A stretch of 49,482 nucleotides of DNA from Opitutia bacterium (GCA_947472765.1 CANJCM010000030.1:1-49482), one strand, 5' to 3'; shown: positions 19,787 through 29,331, counted from the first letter of the stretch. Numbers and translations are program-made. The notes: generated by a model not told the origin, from the letters alone.

Positions 19787-20434
19787 TCATTTCACGCGGG
19801 CCTGAACTTCCTCCCAAATCTTTTTCTCGATCACATCCTCGGTCTTCGTGCCGTCGATGACGATGAACCGTTCCGGCATGCCCTTCGCGAGGACGAGGTA
19901 ACCCTCGCGGACCTTGCGGTAGAAATCGATGTTCTCGCGCTCCATCCGGTCCGGCAGATCCGACGCGCGCTGCTTCAGCCGCGCGAGGCTCACCTTCTCC
20001 GGCACGTCGATCACGATCGTGAGATCAGGCATGACGTTGCCGACGGCGAACCGGTTAATCTGGGCAACCGGATCGGCGGCGAGATTGCGGCCGATTCCCT
20101 GATAAACCGTGGACGAGTCGAGATAGCGGTCACTGAGGACCACGACGCCGCGAACCAGGGCCGGCGCGATCACTTCGCGGACGAGCTGGGCGCGGGCGGC
20201 GGTGAAGAGCAGGAGTTCGGTCTCGGCGCACATCTCATCGCCCTTGGAATTGTGGACGATGATGCTGCGGATCTGTTCGCCGATTTCGGTGCCGCCGGGC
20301 TCCCGGGTGGAGAGCACCTCGCGACCGGCGCGCTGGAAATGGGCGGCGAGGCGGGCGATTTGAGTCGATTTGCCCGAACCTTCGGAGCCCTCGAAGGAGA
20401 TGAGTTTTCCGGCGGGCTTTTGCGTCAGAGGCAT
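19787..20434 (-). CDS. tmk: Thymidylate kinase
   Basis: Phosphorylates dTMP to dTDP for DNA synthesis; 215 residues, the usual length. The P-loop FEGSEGSGKST (14-24), the TREPGGTEIGEQIR substrate loop and the SDRYLDSSTVYQG motif are all present, followed by a lid region and the DGTKTEDVI strand near the C-terminus. It is followed by holB, and begins 18 bases after the sugar kinase gene. No Shine-Dalgarno is visible before its ATG. Confidence 0.96.
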   Translation of the reverse strand: MPLTQKPAGKLISFEGSEGSGKSTQIARLAAHFQRAGREVLSTREPGGTEIGEQIRSIIVHNSKGDEMCAETELLLFTAARAQLVREVIAPALVRGVVVLSDRYLDSSTVYQGIGRNLAADPVAQINRFAVGNVMPDLTIVIDVPEKVSLARLKQRASDLPDRMERENIDFYRKVREGYLVLAKGMPERFIVIDGTKTEDVIEKKIWEEVQARVK

Positions 20435-20452
20435 AAATTGAGGATGGAGGAG

Positions 20453-21562
20453 TCAGCGCCAGTTGGCGAGGAAGGTTTCGATGGCGGCGGAATTTGGGCT
20501 CTCGCCGGTGCGCACATAATGTCCGCTGGTACAGACGCCACAAGTGAGCGCCGCCTCGGGATCGAGCCCCAGTAGTTGGGCCGCGGCAAACCCGGCGTTG
20601 AAGTGATCGCCTGCTCCCGTGGTGAGCAACGGTTGGGGCGTGTAGGGACCCGGAATCCACCACGATCCTTCGGCGGTGGCACAGGCGGCGGCGTCGGCGG
20701 GATGGATGACCACCGTCGTCACCCCGAGTCTGGCCCGAATGGATCCGGCCATGCCCCGCAAACCATCCGCATCCGCGCCGCCGGGAGCGAGGTCGAGCGC
20801 GTTGGCGACATGCCGGGCCTCGCGAAAGTTTAGTCCGAGCGTGACGCGGCCGAAACGGGCAAAGCGCCCGATGGTCGCCAGGGCCGCCCGTAAATCCGCC
20901 AGCGATCGCTTTTCCGGATCGCACAGATCGAAGAAAAACACCCGGGAGGGATTCGCCGGCAGCCGGGGGAGCGCGCGCGCCACCATGGCGTCGAGGAGCG
21001 CGGTGAGCCCGGGAATCATGGTCCAGTTCACCAAGGCGACCAGGCCCGCGCCGGCCAGTTCGGAGACAAACGCCTCTTCCCCCATCGCGGTGCAGATGCG
21101 GTCGTAGGTGACCTCGTCGAGGCTCCGCATCGTGCCGAGCATGAGCTTGCCGTCGGCACACTCGATCGCGGTCGTGTGCGCGGGCGCGCAAAGCGAAAAC
21201 GTCCGGGCTTTCGCGGCCAGTTCGGTGAACACCGGGTGCGGCTGCGGCCGGCCGAGAGCGCCGATGTACGTGGCCTGCAGGCCCCAGGCGAGCAGGGCAT
21301 TCGCCATGATCGGGCCATTGCCGCCCAGCTTTTCCCGCCGGGGATAAAGTTCGATGTTGGTGCTCTGGCCGGCCGCGGCACTGACGCGCGCGCCAAACTC
21401 GGCGAGCGTCCGAATGGGATCGAAATCCTCTCCTGGCCCGCGGCGCAGCCCGACCGGCGTGACGATCAAATCCACGAATCCGTCGAAGCCCGCGACCGCG
21501 CGCTGATCGCGCAGCCGGGCGGCGTGTTGCTGCAGCAAGTGGAGCGTGTGGGGGCGAAACAT
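20453..21562 (-). CDS. PfkB/ribokinase-family carbohydrate kinase
   Basis: Predicted sugar or nucleoside kinase, 369 residues. The ribokinase fold motifs are visible: a GFDGFVDLIV start strand, the glycine pair GGNGPIMANALLAWG (80-94), and the C-terminal anion-hole motif TTGAGDHFNAGF with catalytic Asp319. The insert between residues 110 and 250 and the NWTMIPGL and FFFDLCDPEKRS segments place it in a PfkB subgroup whose substrate I cannot name. The start at 21562 gives MFRPHTLHLLQQH; the much longer frame upstream is a shadow of the divergent exbB gene. It may be co-transcribed with tmk and holB. Confidence 0.88.
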   Translation of the reverse strand: MFRPHTLHLLQQHAARLRDQRAVAGFDGFVDLIVTPVGLRRGPGEDFDPIRTLAEFGARVSAAAGQSTNIELYPRREKLGGNGPIMANALLAWGLQATYIGALGRPQPHPVFTELAAKARTFSLCAPAHTTAIECADGKLMLGTMRSLDEVTYDRICTAMGEEAFVSELAGAGLVALVNWTMIPGLTALLDAMVARALPRLPANPSRVFFFDLCDPEKRSLADLRAALATIGRFARFGRVTLGLNFREARHVANALDLAPGGADADGLRGMAGSIRARLGVTTVVIHPADAAACATAEGSWWIPGPYTPQPLLTTGAGDHFNAGFAAAQLLGLDPEAALTCGVCTSGHYVRTGESPNSAAIETFLANWR

Positions 21563-21694
21563 CGGACGAACGGTCAGAAAAAAACGACGCAAAAAGACGG
21601 CAACGAGAATCGCGCACCGCAACTTCGCGGGGGACGACCGGCTTTTCCGTTGATTGCGCGGATCAAACCCGCCAACTCTTCCGCCGCCTTCCAC

Positions 21695-22396
21695 ATGCCC
21701 GCCCTGCATTTTTTTCCGCCCATCCTTGCGGCCAACATCGTCGAGATTTTCGAGCGCTGCGGCATGGTGGAAAAGTCGCTGGTGCTCGGCCTCGCCGTTT
21801 TCAGCGTCATCGCCTGGACCATCATGCTCGGCAAGCACCGCGAGCTGAAGCGTCTCCGGTATTTGAATCACTCGTTCGAGATGCATCTGCGCGATCAGCG
21901 TACGCTGCTCGATCTCCCGGAGTCGTTTCGCCGCGAGCGGGCGATCCCCTACGCCGATCTCCTGGCGGATGCGATCGAGGGCTACTGGCGGGCCGCCGCC
22001 ATCGGGAAGGAAAAGGGCGTGCCCAATCCCCGGGCCAATCTCGAGCATGCCGAGAACGCGATTCAGCGGGCGCTCGCGCGGCAGACGCTGCGCTACGAAT
22101 CGAGCATGATCTTTCTCGCCTCGATCGTCTCCGGGGCGCCGTTCATCGGACTGCTCGGCACGGTGTGGGGCGTGATGGACGCCTTTGCGGCCGTGGCCAC
22201 GCAGCAGTCGGCCGGCATCCAGCAACTCGCGCCGGGCGTGTCAGGTGCGATGCTCGCGATTATCGCGGCGCTGATTGTCGCGATTCCGTCCGTCTTCGGC
22301 TACAATCTCCTGCTGGGTCACACCAAGCAGATGATCACCGAGATCGAAAATTTCGCCAGCTCGCTCGCCGATCGGCTCGAGCTCGAAGCGACCTGA
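21695..22396 (+). CDS. ExbB/TolQ/MotA-family proton channel protein
   Basis: Inner-membrane stator subunit that uses the proton gradient to energise TonB- or TolA-like proteins; 233 residues. One N-terminal helix (about 28-45), a long cytoplasmic segment, then two helices at about 138-163 and 183-206. The family signature SGAPFIGLLGTVWGVMDAF and the last helix with GVSGAMLAIIAALIVAIPS are clear. The start ATG at 21695 was chosen because the preceding open frame is antisense to the sugar kinase. First gene of a three-gene unit with ExbD- and TonB-like proteins; 7 bases separate it from exbD. Tol and Exb roles cannot be told apart from sequence alone. Confidence 0.92.
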   Translation: MPALHFFPPILAANIVEIFERCGMVEKSLVLGLAVFSVIAWTIMLGKHRELKRLRYLNHSFEMHLRDQRTLLDLPESFRRERAIPYADLLADAIEGYWRAAAIGKEKGVPNPRANLEHAENAIQRALARQTLRYESSMIFLASIVSGAPFIGLLGTVWGVMDAFAAVATQQSAGIQQLAPGVSGAMLAIIAALIVAIPSVFGYNLLLGHTKQMITEIENFASSLADRLELEAT

Positions 22397-22403
22397 GTCC
22401 GCC

Positions 22404-22838
22404 ATGGCCCGGAATTTCCGCCGCCAGCGCACCGCCCATCCGATTGCGGAGGTGAACGTGACGAACCTGATCGATCTCGGGTTCATCCTGCTCGTGATTT
22501 TCATGGTCGCCACCCCCCTGATGCAGAAGGAGGAGACGATCCCCGTTCATTTGCCGAGTCTCACGGCGTCGCCGGCGACGAAGGCCGATCCGGACGATCG
22601 GTTCGTGGCGATCGGCGTCGATGCGAAGGGACAATTCTACGTCGAGAACGCCCGTGAAACCGTGACCGCCGCCGAACTCAAGACGCGGCTCAAGGCCTAC
22701 GCCGCCGAGCGGAAGCCGCCGGTGATTCGGGTGCGGGGCGACGCCAAGGTCTACTGGGAAAAAATGGCGGAGCTGATGAACGAAATGCAGCGCGCCGGGC
22801 TCGTGCGCTTCACCATCGACTATCAGACGGTGAATTGA
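22404..22838 (+). CDS. ExbD/TolR-family protein
   Basis: Partner of the ExbB/TolQ channel, 144 residues. It has a short basic N-terminus, one membrane helix (about 22-41) with the essential aspartate (Asp24 in VTNLIDLGFILLVIF), and a periplasmic domain with the usual VAIGVDAKGQFYVENA strand and a C-terminal RGDAKVYWEKMAELMNEM segment. Its position between the channel and the TonB-like gene fits a complete energy-coupling unit. Confidence 0.93.
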   Translation: MARNFRRQRTAHPIAEVNVTNLIDLGFILLVIFMVATPLMQKEETIPVHLPSLTASPATKADPDDRFVAIGVDAKGQFYVENARETVTAAELKTRLKAYAAERKPPVIRVRGDAKVYWEKMAELMNEMQRAGLVRFTIDYQTVN

Positions 22839-22871
22839 GACGGTCGCGCCACGGAGAGGGGAAACGAATCA

Positions 22872-23786
22872 ATGACTGATCGGCCCGTCAGCGACTTCAT
22901 GCTTTCGGCCACGCTGCACGCGGTGGTGGCCGGGGTGCTGATTGCCTTCAGTTATGTGACGCAGCAGCAGGTGAAGAACATGCCGCAGATCCTCGAGCTC
23001 GTGGCGGGCGAGGGGGACAACTTCGGCGCGAAGGTCGCACCCGCCCTCGGCACGCCGGGGGGCGTGAAGCTCGACATTCCAGCGCCGCCCGCGCCGAAAA
23101 TCGAACCCGCACCACTGACGCCCGTCGAGGAACCGCCCATCGCCAGGGCGCCGGAACCCGCGCCGACTCCGCCGCCGAAGGCCGCCCCGGCTCCGACGAA
23201 GGCGGTTCCGCCTCCGCCCGCACCCAACTTCGCCCAGCAAATCCGTCGCAAACTCATTCGGGCGGAATCGAAGGCCAAGGCCGACGTCGCCAAGGAACGG
23301 AAGGCCGAGGCGAAGCGGGTCGAGGAAGAGAAGAAGCGGATGACGAAGGCCGAGTTCGACAAACTCAACAAGGCGAAGACGCCCGCAGGCGCGCCGACGA
23401 AAGTGGCGCGGATCGACGCGGAAGGCATTGCCAAGGGTGTGGTCGGCGGTTCGACGACCAACAAGGTCGGCGGCGCCGGCGGCAAGGCACTCACGAGCGA
23501 CAACGAGGATTTGTTGGGCGCCTATTTTGCGCTCTTCAAGCAACGGCTGAAGGTCGCCTTCGAGGCGCCGGACGGATTGAGTGACACGCTCGAGGTCGTC
23601 GTGCGGGTGACGAGTAATGCGGACGGCTCGCTGACCAATCCGCGGGTGGTGAAAAGTTCGGGCAGCGCGGAGTTTGATCGCGCGGTGGTAGCGGCAATTC
23701 GCCGGGTCACGATGCCGGCCCGCCCGGATCGCAAGAGCGAGCCCATCGACATACCCTTTTCGATGCGCGAGCGGGAAGACCGCTAA
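22872..23786 (+). CDS. TonB/TolA-like energy-transducing protein
   Basis: Predicted periplasm-spanning arm of the same system, 304 residues. Layout: one N-terminal signal-anchor helix (about 9-29), a linker, a Pro-rich stretch (about 66-118), a Lys/Glu/Ala-rich probable coiled coil (about 130-168), a Gly-rich hinge, and a TonB_C-type domain from about 215 (LKVAFEAPDGLSDTLEVVVR, then the SLTNPRVVKSSGSAEFDRAV block). The coil favours TolA and the terminal fold is shared by both. A purine-rich GGAGAGGGG site lies about 11 bases before the start. No outer-membrane receptor or Pal/TolB gene follows; the next feature is a tRNA. Confidence 0.85.
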   Translation: MTDRPVSDFMLSATLHAVVAGVLIAFSYVTQQQVKNMPQILELVAGEGDNFGAKVAPALGTPGGVKLDIPAPPAPKIEPAPLTPVEEPPIARAPEPAPTPPPKAAPAPTKAVPPPPAPNFAQQIRRKLIRAESKAKADVAKERKAEAKRVEEEKKRMTKAEFDKLNKAKTPAGAPTKVARIDAEGIAKGVVGGSTTNKVGGAGGKALTSDNEDLLGAYFALFKQRLKVAFEAPDGLSDTLEVVVRVTSNADGSLTNPRVVKSSGSAEFDRAVVAAIRRVTMPARPDRKSEPIDIPFSMREREDR

Positions 23787-23842
23787 AAATTCCTTGCGTT
23801 CGGGAGCGGAAGGTCGATTTTCCACCCCTCGCAAAGGCGAAT

Positions 23843-23918
23843 GGGCTCGTAGCTCAGTTGGTAGAGCGCCGCAATGGCATTGCGGAGGTCGTCAGTTCGA
23901 ACCTGATCGGGTCCACCA
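23843..23918 (+). tRNA. tRNA-Ala (anticodon GGC)
   Basis: A 76-base cloverleaf. Acceptor GGGCTCG pairs with CGGGTCC using G-U wobbles; D-stem GCTC/GAGC; anticodon stem CCGCA/TGCGG around loop ATGGCAT, giving GGC; T-loop TTCGAAC; encoded CCA end. The G-rich start, GGC anticodon and A discriminator all agree with alanine. Confidence 0.95.
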
Positions 23919-24214
23919 GCCTTCGTCCGCGACAAACGCGGACCGCGGTTGGCCAAAATACGTGTACATCACGTTGAGGCCGCGCCTTGGAACCAGGCAG
24001 ATCAAGGAAGACCCAGCCTTGGGCGTGGACGAGCCTCGCCCCTGCAACGAAGCGCTGTCCGAAACTATCGCATGGGCACGTCTCGTGCGCGCCCACGACA
24101 ACGAAGGGCTGTCCGAATCGCTTCGTAGGGGCGTGCCTCGTGCGCGCCCACGACGTTTTGTCGGCGCAGTGAAGTTGGGCCTTCTGTTCGCTCAGCTCAC
24201 AAGAGCTTCGAAAC
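23919..24214. repeat. Inter-tRNA repeats, including a 54-bp tandem pair
   Basis: Gap between two oppositely oriented tRNA genes with no gene of its own. A unit beginning CAACGAAG and ending GCGCGCCCACGA occurs twice head to tail (24045-24098 and 24099-24153). The second copy contains TAGGGGCGTGCCTCGTGCGC at 24126-24145, part of a dispersed 24-bp repeat. GGGCGTGGACGAGCCTCGCC at 24021 onward is an inverted relative of the same family. Confidence 0.75.
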
Positions 24215-24290
24215 TGGAGCCGATGACCGGATTTGAACCGGTGACCTACTGTTTACGAAACAGTTGCTCTACCAACTGAGCTACATCGGC
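24215..24290 (-). tRNA. tRNA-Thr (anticodon CGT)
   Basis: A 76-base cloverleaf on the minus strand. Acceptor GCCGATG pairs perfectly with CATCGGC; D-stem GCTC/GAGC; anticodon stem ACTGT/ACAGT around TTCGTAA, giving CGT; T-stem ACCGG/CCGGT; encoded CCA end after a U discriminator. Confidence 0.95.
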
Positions 24291-24376
24291 GTCACTGGAA
24301 GGAAAACGAAAAAGCCGGGCACTTGGCCTGTCAAGGGTCGAACGGGCGCGCACCGATAGTAATCGCCGGGGCTCCG

Positions 24377-25060
24377 TCAGTTTCGGGAGATCTCGTCGTC
24401 AGGCAGATCGCCTTGCAGCTTGCGGCGCAACTTCAGCTCGTCGATTTCGGCCCGGAGTCCACGGCTGAACAGCTCGAGCCGGCGACGGACATCCAGCGTC
24501 TCGAGCAGTTTCTGTTTCAGCGCCGTGTTGTCGCAGAGGCTGAACGCCGCGATGTCCACGAAGGCCTCGGGATCTTCGACGGTCTTGAGGAAGGTGGCGA
24601 TTTCGTGTGGCCCGCTGGCGGCGAGTTTGCGCTTCAGATTCAGGAGTCGGGCAAGTTCCCGACGCAGCGACTGATTCTCGTCCTCGGACGCACCCGGCTG
24701 GCTGGCAAGGGCGCGGACCTGAATCCGCCGATAGGGTTCGTCCCGGACAATGGCGACCACCTCGACGCGGCAAAGTCCCTGCAGGAGCAGGTGCGAGGTG
24801 CCATCATCGTTCTTCTGGCAGGCGCGGACGATCCCGACGGTCGCGACGCGATGCGGCGGTTCAAATTTTCCCGGCAGTTCGGCCTGTTTGCGATCAAGGC
24901 CGGCAATGGCGAAGAGGCGGTTCGTGGCCAGGACGTCGCGCAACATCTGGCGGTAGCGGGGCTCGAAGATTCGCAGCGGCATCAGCGCCTGCGGGAAAAA
25001 GGCGGTGTTGGGAAGCGTCATGACCGGCACGGCTTCCGGCAGCGTGATTTCCATCTCCAT
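24377..25060 (-). CDS. LON peptidase substrate-binding (N-terminal) domain protein
   Basis: Stand-alone protein of 227 residues with only the Lon N-terminal domain; no AAA+ or protease part. The family blocks are visible: VPVMTLPNTAFFPQALMPLRIFEPRYRQMLRDVLATNRLF at the N-terminus (in two segments), the TVGIVRACQKNDDGTSHLLL strand, and the QGLCRVEVVAIVRDEPYRRI strand. The C-terminal part is helical and charged (ENQSLRRELARLLNLKRKL). Single-domain relatives are common and of unknown role. It is divergent from dnaK across a 210-base region that holds a strong palindrome, which hints at shared control and a protein-quality role. The start at 25060 gives MEMEITLPEA. Confidence 0.85.
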   Translation of the reverse strand: MEMEITLPEAVPVMTLPNTAFFPQALMPLRIFEPRYRQMLRDVLATNRLFAIAGLDRKQAELPGKFEPPHRVATVGIVRACQKNDDGTSHLLLQGLCRVEVVAIVRDEPYRRIQVRALASQPGASEDENQSLRRELARLLNLKRKLAASGPHEIATFLKTVEDPEAFVDIAAFSLCDNTALKQKLLETLDVRRRLELFSRGLRAEIDELKLRRKLQGDLPDDEISRN

Positions 25061-25121
25061 GAGCGGGACCGTAGGGTGATTTGGTTCGAATTCAACTGTG
25101 ACACTGTGATCCCCGGCGCGG

Positions 25122-25153
25122 CGCCACTGTGTCACACGTGTGACACAGTGGCG
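25122..25153. promoter_or_regulatory. 32-bp perfect palindrome upstream of dnaK
   Basis: CGCCACTGTGTCACAC followed directly by its exact reverse complement, with no spacer. A related half-site, AACTGTGACACTGTGA, lies just upstream (about 25094-25109). The palindrome lies 62 bases from the LON-domain start and 118 bases from the dnaK start, in a divergent promoter region. It is not the CIRCE element (TTAGCACTC with its inverted copy) nor a HAIR site. It could be an operator for an unidentified repressor or a dispersed repeat. Confidence 0.7.
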
Positions 25154-25270
25154 TCATTCCCGATGGCAAACGCGGGAGGAAGGGATGGCGAATAACTTTC
25201 TAATCACTAAACCAGAGCAAGTAACAGAAAATGGAAAGCTGAGGCACAGGCGTTGCTTAACACCCGCATC

Positions 25271-27226
25271 ATGAGCCGCATTCTAGGCATCGATCTGGGC
25301 ACCACCAACTCCTGCATGGCCATCATGGAGGGCGGAGAGCCGGTGGTAATTCCTAACGCTGAAGGAGCCCGCACGACTCCCTCGGTTGTCGCTTTCACGA
25401 AGACCGGCGAGCGGGTGGTGGGCCAGGCTGCGAAGCGGCAGGCCGTCACCAATCCGCGCAATACGGTTTTCTCGGCGAAGCGCTTTATCGGCCGCAAATT
25501 CACCGAGGTCCGCGAAGAGGCCAAGAACATGCCCTTCAAAGTCGTCGAAGGTAAGAACGGGGACGCGTATATTGAAGTCCAAGTCGGCGACAAAACCGAG
25601 CAGTTCGCGCCGCAGCAGTTGTCGGGGTTCATCCTCGCGAAGCTGAAGGCCGACGCCGAAGCCTACCTCGGCGAGAAAATCAGCCAGGCCGTGATCACGG
25701 TCCCGGCCTACTTCAACGACTCGCAGCGTCAGGCCACCAAGGACGCCGGCAAGATCGCCGGCCTTGAGGTTCTGCGCATCATCAATGAGCCGACGGCCGC
25801 GTCGCTCGCGTACGGACTCGACAAGAAGAAGGACGAGAAGATCGCGGTGTTCGATTTGGGCGGCGGCACCTACGACGTGTCCGTGCTCGAAATCGGTGAC
25901 GGCGTCTTCGAGGTCAAGGCGACCAACGGCGACACTCACCTCGGCGGTGACAATTGGGATGACGCCATCATTTCGTGGCTCGTTGAGACCTTCAAAAAGG
26001 AAAACGGCATCGATCTCCGCAAGGATCCGATGGCCCTCCAGCGGCTCAAGGAAGAGGCCGAGAAGGCCAAGATCGCGCTCTCGTCCACGACCACGGTCGA
26101 TTTGAACCTGCCGTTCATCACGGCGGATGCGTCCGGCCCGAAGCATCTCAACGTGCAACTGTCGCGGGCGAAGATGGAGCAGATTTGCGACAGTCTCTTC
26201 CAGCGCTGTATTCCGCCCTTCAAGAACTGTCTCAAGGATGCGGATCTGAAGGAATCGCAGATCGACGAGCTCGTCCTCGTCGGCGGCATGACCCGCATGC
26301 CGAAGGTCGTCGACATCGCGAAGAATCTTTGCGGCAAGCAGCCGCACCAGGGCGTCAATCCCGATGAAGTCGTGGCCGTCGGCGCCGCGATTCAGGGTGG
26401 CGTGCTCAAGGGCGACGTGCGCGATGTGCTCCTCTTGGATGTCACTCCGCTGACGCTCGGTATCGAGACCGCCGGCCAGGTCGCCACCGCGATGATTCCG
26501 CGCAACACCACCATTCCCTCGAAGAAGACGCAGGTCTTCTCGACCTACAGCGACAACCAGCCCTCGGTGGAGATTGTCGTGCTGCAAGGCGAACGGCCGA
26601 TGTCGCGGGATAACAAGGTGCTGGGCACCTTCCGCCTCGACGGCATTCCGCCGGCGCAGCGCGGCATGCCGCAAATTGAGGTCACCTTCGACATCGACGC
26701 GAACGGCATCCTCCACGTTTCCGCCAAGGATCTCGGCACCGGCAAGGATCAGAAGATCACCATCCAGGGTTCGTCGGGCCTCTCCAAGGAAGAGGTCGAG
26801 AAGATGACCAAGGACGCCGAACTCCACGCCGCCGAGGACAAGAAGCGCAAGGAAGCTGTCGAGACGAAGAACCAGCTCGATTCCTCGATCTACCAGTTGG
26901 AAAAGGCGCTCAAGGATGCCGGCGACAAGATTGCGGCCGACGTGAAGTCGAAGGCTGAAACCGCGCTGGCGGACGCCAAGAAGGATCTCGAGAGCAACGA
27001 CACCGACCGGATGAAGTCCGCGATGGAGAAGCTCACCGCGGTCGGCGGCGAAATCTACGCCGAGGCCCAGAAGGCCGCGCAGTCCGCAGGCGCGGGCGCT
27101 CCGGGTGGCGAAGCTGCGGCGGGCGGCGCGGGCGCAGGCCCGGGCGAGTCAGCCAAGCGACCCGAGAAGAACGCCGATGTCGTCGACGCCGATTTCGAGG
27201 TTGTCGACGAGGACAAGAAAAAATAA
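25271..27226 (+). CDS. dnaK: Chaperone DnaK (Hsp70)
   Basis: ATP-driven protein-folding chaperone, 651 residues. The nucleotide-binding domain opens with [20 protein letters not shown]; further signatures are [20 protein letters not shown] and [11 protein letters not shown]. The substrate-binding domain follows ([17 protein letters not shown]..., [12 protein letters not shown]), then an Ala/Gly-rich linker and a [13 protein letters not shown] end. The start was set at the ATG giving [10 protein letters not shown], the family norm; a TTG 18 bases earlier has a better GAGG site, so a slightly longer product is possible. It leads the chaperone block dnaK-groES-groEL. No dnaJ or grpE is nearby. 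Confidence 0.98.
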   Translation: MSRILGIDLGTTNSCMAIMEGGEPVVIPNAEGARTTPSVVAFTKTGERVVGQAAKRQAVTNPRNTVFSAKRFIGRKFTEVREEAKNMPFKVVEGKNGDAYIEVQVGDKTEQFAPQQLSGFILAKLKADAEAYLGEKISQAVITVPAYFNDSQRQATKDAGKIAGLEVLRIINEPTAASLAYGLDKKKDEKIAVFDLGGGTYDVSVLEIGDGVFEVKATNGDTHLGGDNWDDAIISWLVETFKKENGIDLRKDPMALQRLKEEAEKAKIALSSTTTVDLNLPFITADASGPKHLNVQLSRAKMEQICDSLFQRCIPPFKNCLKDADLKESQIDELVLVGGMTRMPKVVDIAKNLCGKQPHQGVNPDEVVAVGAAIQGGVLKGDVRDVLLLDVTPLTLGIETAGQVATAMIPRNTTIPSKKTQVFSTYSDNQPSVEIVVLQGERPMSRDNKVLGTFRLDGIPPAQRGMPQIEVTFDIDANGILHVSAKDLGTGKDQKITIQGSSGLSKEEVEKMTKDAELHAAEDKKRKEAVETKNQLDSSIYQLEKALKDAGDKIAADVKSKAETALADAKKDLESNDTDRMKSAMEKLTAVGGEIYAEAQKAAQSAGAGAPGGEAAAGGAGAGPGESAKRPEKNADVVDADFEVVDEDKKK

Positions 27227-27239
27227 AATTCAACTCTTT

Positions 27240-27272
27240 GCGCGCCTGCCGTGCTTGTTGCGGCAGGCGCGC
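27240..27272 (+). terminator. GC-rich hairpin between dnaK and groES
   Basis: A perfect 12-bp stem (27240-27251 with 27261-27272, GCGCGCCTGCCG and complement) around a 9-base loop, 14 bases after the dnaK stop. No T-run follows, so it is a weak terminator or a processing/stability element rather than a clear terminator. Confidence 0.6.
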
Positions 27273-27323
27273 TCTGTTCGACAGGAATCCAACTCCACCC
27301 TTCAACCCAAAACCCATCGATAT

Positions 27324-27620
27324 ATGGCTAACGTTAAAATCAAACCCATTGGTGATCGTGTTCTCGTCGAACACATCGAAGAAAAAGAGCAAGTCCGCGG
27401 AGGGATCATCATCCCGGACAGCGCCAAGGAAAAGCCGCAGGAGGCGAAGGTTATCGCCCTCGGCACCGGCAAGAAAGGCGAGGACGGCAAGGTTCTGGCC
27501 TTCGAAGTGAAGGTCGGCGACCGCGTGCTGATCAGCAAATACGGCGGCACCGAAGTTCGCCTCGACGAAAAGAAATACACTTTGGTTCGCGAAGACGACA
27601 TCCTCGGCGTGATTGGCTGA
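27324..27620 (+). CDS. groES: Co-chaperonin GroES (Hsp10)
   Basis: Lid of the GroEL folding chamber, 98 residues. Family marks are [20 protein letters not shown], the mobile loop [20 protein letters not shown] and [20 protein letters not shown]. The leader is short and lacks a clear ribosome site. No CIRCE inverted repeat is found upstream. It lies 98 bases after dnaK and 44 before groEL. Confidence 0.97.
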   Translation: MANVKIKPIGDRVLVEHIEEKEQVRGGIIIPDSAKEKPQEAKVIALGTGKKGEDGKVLAFEVKVGDRVLISKYGGTEVRLDEKKYTLVREDDILGVIG

Positions 27621-27664
27621 GCCCTCGTCTCCTTATCCACAAAATTTAAACCAGGAATATAACA

Positions 27665-29299
27665 ATGGCTGCCAAACAACTCATCTTCGACGAAGTCGCG
27701 CGTCAGAAAATCCTCAAGGGCGTCGAGCTCCTTGCCCGCGCCGTCAAGGTCACCCTCGGGCCGAAGGGCCGCAATGTCGTCATCGACAAGAAATTCGGCT
27801 CTCCGACCGTCACCAAGGACGGCGTGACCGTCGCGAAGGAAATCGAACTGCCCGACCCGTATGAGAACATGGGCGCGCAGATGGTGAAGGAAGTCGCTTC
27901 CAAGACTTCCGACGCCGCGGGCGATGGTACCACCACCGCCACCGTGCTCGCCGAGTCCATCTATAAGGAAGGCCTCAAGAACGTCACCGCCGGCTCGAAC
28001 CCGATCTTCCTCAAGCGCGGCATCGACAAGGCCGTTGAGGTCGCCGTCGCCGAGCTCGTGAAGATTTCCAAGCGCGTCTCCGACCGCGAAGAGATCCGCC
28101 AGGTCGCGACCGTTTCCGCCAACTGGGATCCCGCCATCGGCAACATCATCGCCGAGGCCATGGACAAGGTCGGCAAGGACGGCACCATCACGGTCGAAGA
28201 AGCGAAGTCCATTGAGACCACGCTCGACGTCGTCGAGGGCATGCAGTTCGACAAGGGCTATCTCTCGCCCTATTTCACGACCAATGCCGAGAGCATGGAG
28301 GCCGTCCTCGAGGACGCCTATGTGCTCATCAACGAGAAGAAAATCTCGAGCCTGCAGGAACTCCTGCCGCTGCTCCAGGTGGTCGCCAAGAGCAGCAAGC
28401 CGCTCTTGATCATCGCCGAGGATGTTGACGGCGAGGCCCTCGCGGCGCTCGTGGTGAACAAGATTCGCGGCACGCTCAATGTGTGCGCCGTGAAGGCCCC
28501 GGGCTTCGGTGATCGCCGCAAGGCGATGCTCGAGGATATAGCGGTCCTCACCGGTGGTCGCTGCATCACCGAGGATCTCGGCATCAAGCTCGAGAACATC
28601 ACCATTTCCGATCTCGGCCGCGCCAAGCGCATCACGGTCGACAAGGAGAACACCACCATCATCGAGGGCGGCGGCAAGTCGTCCGACATCCAGGGCCGCG
28701 TGAAGCAGATTCGCCGGCAGATCGACGAGACCACGTCCGACTACGATCGCGAGAAGCTCCAGGAGCGCCTCGCGAAGCTGGCCGGCGGCGTCGCCGTCAT
28801 CAACGTCGGTGCCTCCACCGAAGTAGAGATGAAGGAAAAGAAGGCCCGCGTCGAAGACGCGCTGCACGCGACCCGTGCGGCCGTCGAAGAGGGTATCGTC
28901 GCCGGCGGTGGCGTCGCTCTCGTGCGCTGCGGCAAGGGCATCGACAACCTCAAGCTTGAGGGTGACGAGGCCATTGGCGCCCAGATCGTGCGTCGCGCGA
29001 TCGAGTCCCCGATCCGGATGCTCTGCGCCAACGCTGGCGTCGAGGGTGCCGTGGTCGTCGGCCAGGTCATGAGCGGCAAGGGCAACTACGGCTACAACGT
29101 GGCCACCGGCGAATACGAGGACCTCGTGAAAGCGGGCGTCGTCGATCCGACGAAGGTGACCCGCACCGCGCTGCAGAATGCGGCCTCCGTGGCCGGCCTC
29201 CTGCTCACCACCGAGTGCATGATCACCGAGATCCCGGAGAAGAAGGAAGCGGCTGGCGGCGGCCATCCCCCGGGCGGCGGCGGTCACATGGACTACTAA
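27665..29299 (+). CDS. groEL: Chaperonin GroEL (Hsp60)
   Basis: ATP-dependent folding chamber subunit, 544 residues. Characteristic segments: [20 protein letters not shown], the ATP-binding [33 protein letters not shown] and [15 protein letters not shown]. The C-terminus ends in a Gly/His-rich stretch ([14 protein letters not shown]) instead of the GGM repeats of proteobacterial GroEL. An AGGA site precedes the ATG by about 9 bases. A strong terminator follows. Confidence 0.98.
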   Translation: MAAKQLIFDEVARQKILKGVELLARAVKVTLGPKGRNVVIDKKFGSPTVTKDGVTVAKEIELPDPYENMGAQMVKEVASKTSDAAGDGTTTATVLAESIYKEGLKNVTAGSNPIFLKRGIDKAVEVAVAELVKISKRVSDREEIRQVATVSANWDPAIGNIIAEAMDKVGKDGTITVEEAKSIETTLDVVEGMQFDKGYLSPYFTTNAESMEAVLEDAYVLINEKKISSLQELLPLLQVVAKSSKPLLIIAEDVDGEALAALVVNKIRGTLNVCAVKAPGFGDRRKAMLEDIAVLTGGRCITEDLGIKLENITISDLGRAKRITVDKENTTIIEGGGKSSDIQGRVKQIRRQIDETTSDYDREKLQERLAKLAGGVAVINVGASTEVEMKEKKARVEDALHATRAAVEEGIVAGGGVALVRCGKGIDNLKLEGDEAIGAQIVRRAIESPIRMLCANAGVEGAVVVGQVMSGKGNYGYNVATGEYEDLVKAGVVDPTKVTRTALQNAASVAGLLLTTECMITEIPEKKEAAGGGHPPGGGGHMDY

Positions 29300-29331
29300 G
29301 TCTCCCGCGGTTTCATCCGCAGGAATTTCTC

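Noticed and set aside
24021..24153. CRISPR-like array between the tRNA genes
   Set aside because: Only two diverged units, no regular spacers and no cas genes; a tandem duplication explains it.
27240..27323. CIRCE operator before groES
   Set aside because: No TTAGCACTC-N9-GAGTGCTAA or close variant; only a G+C-rich hairpin is present.
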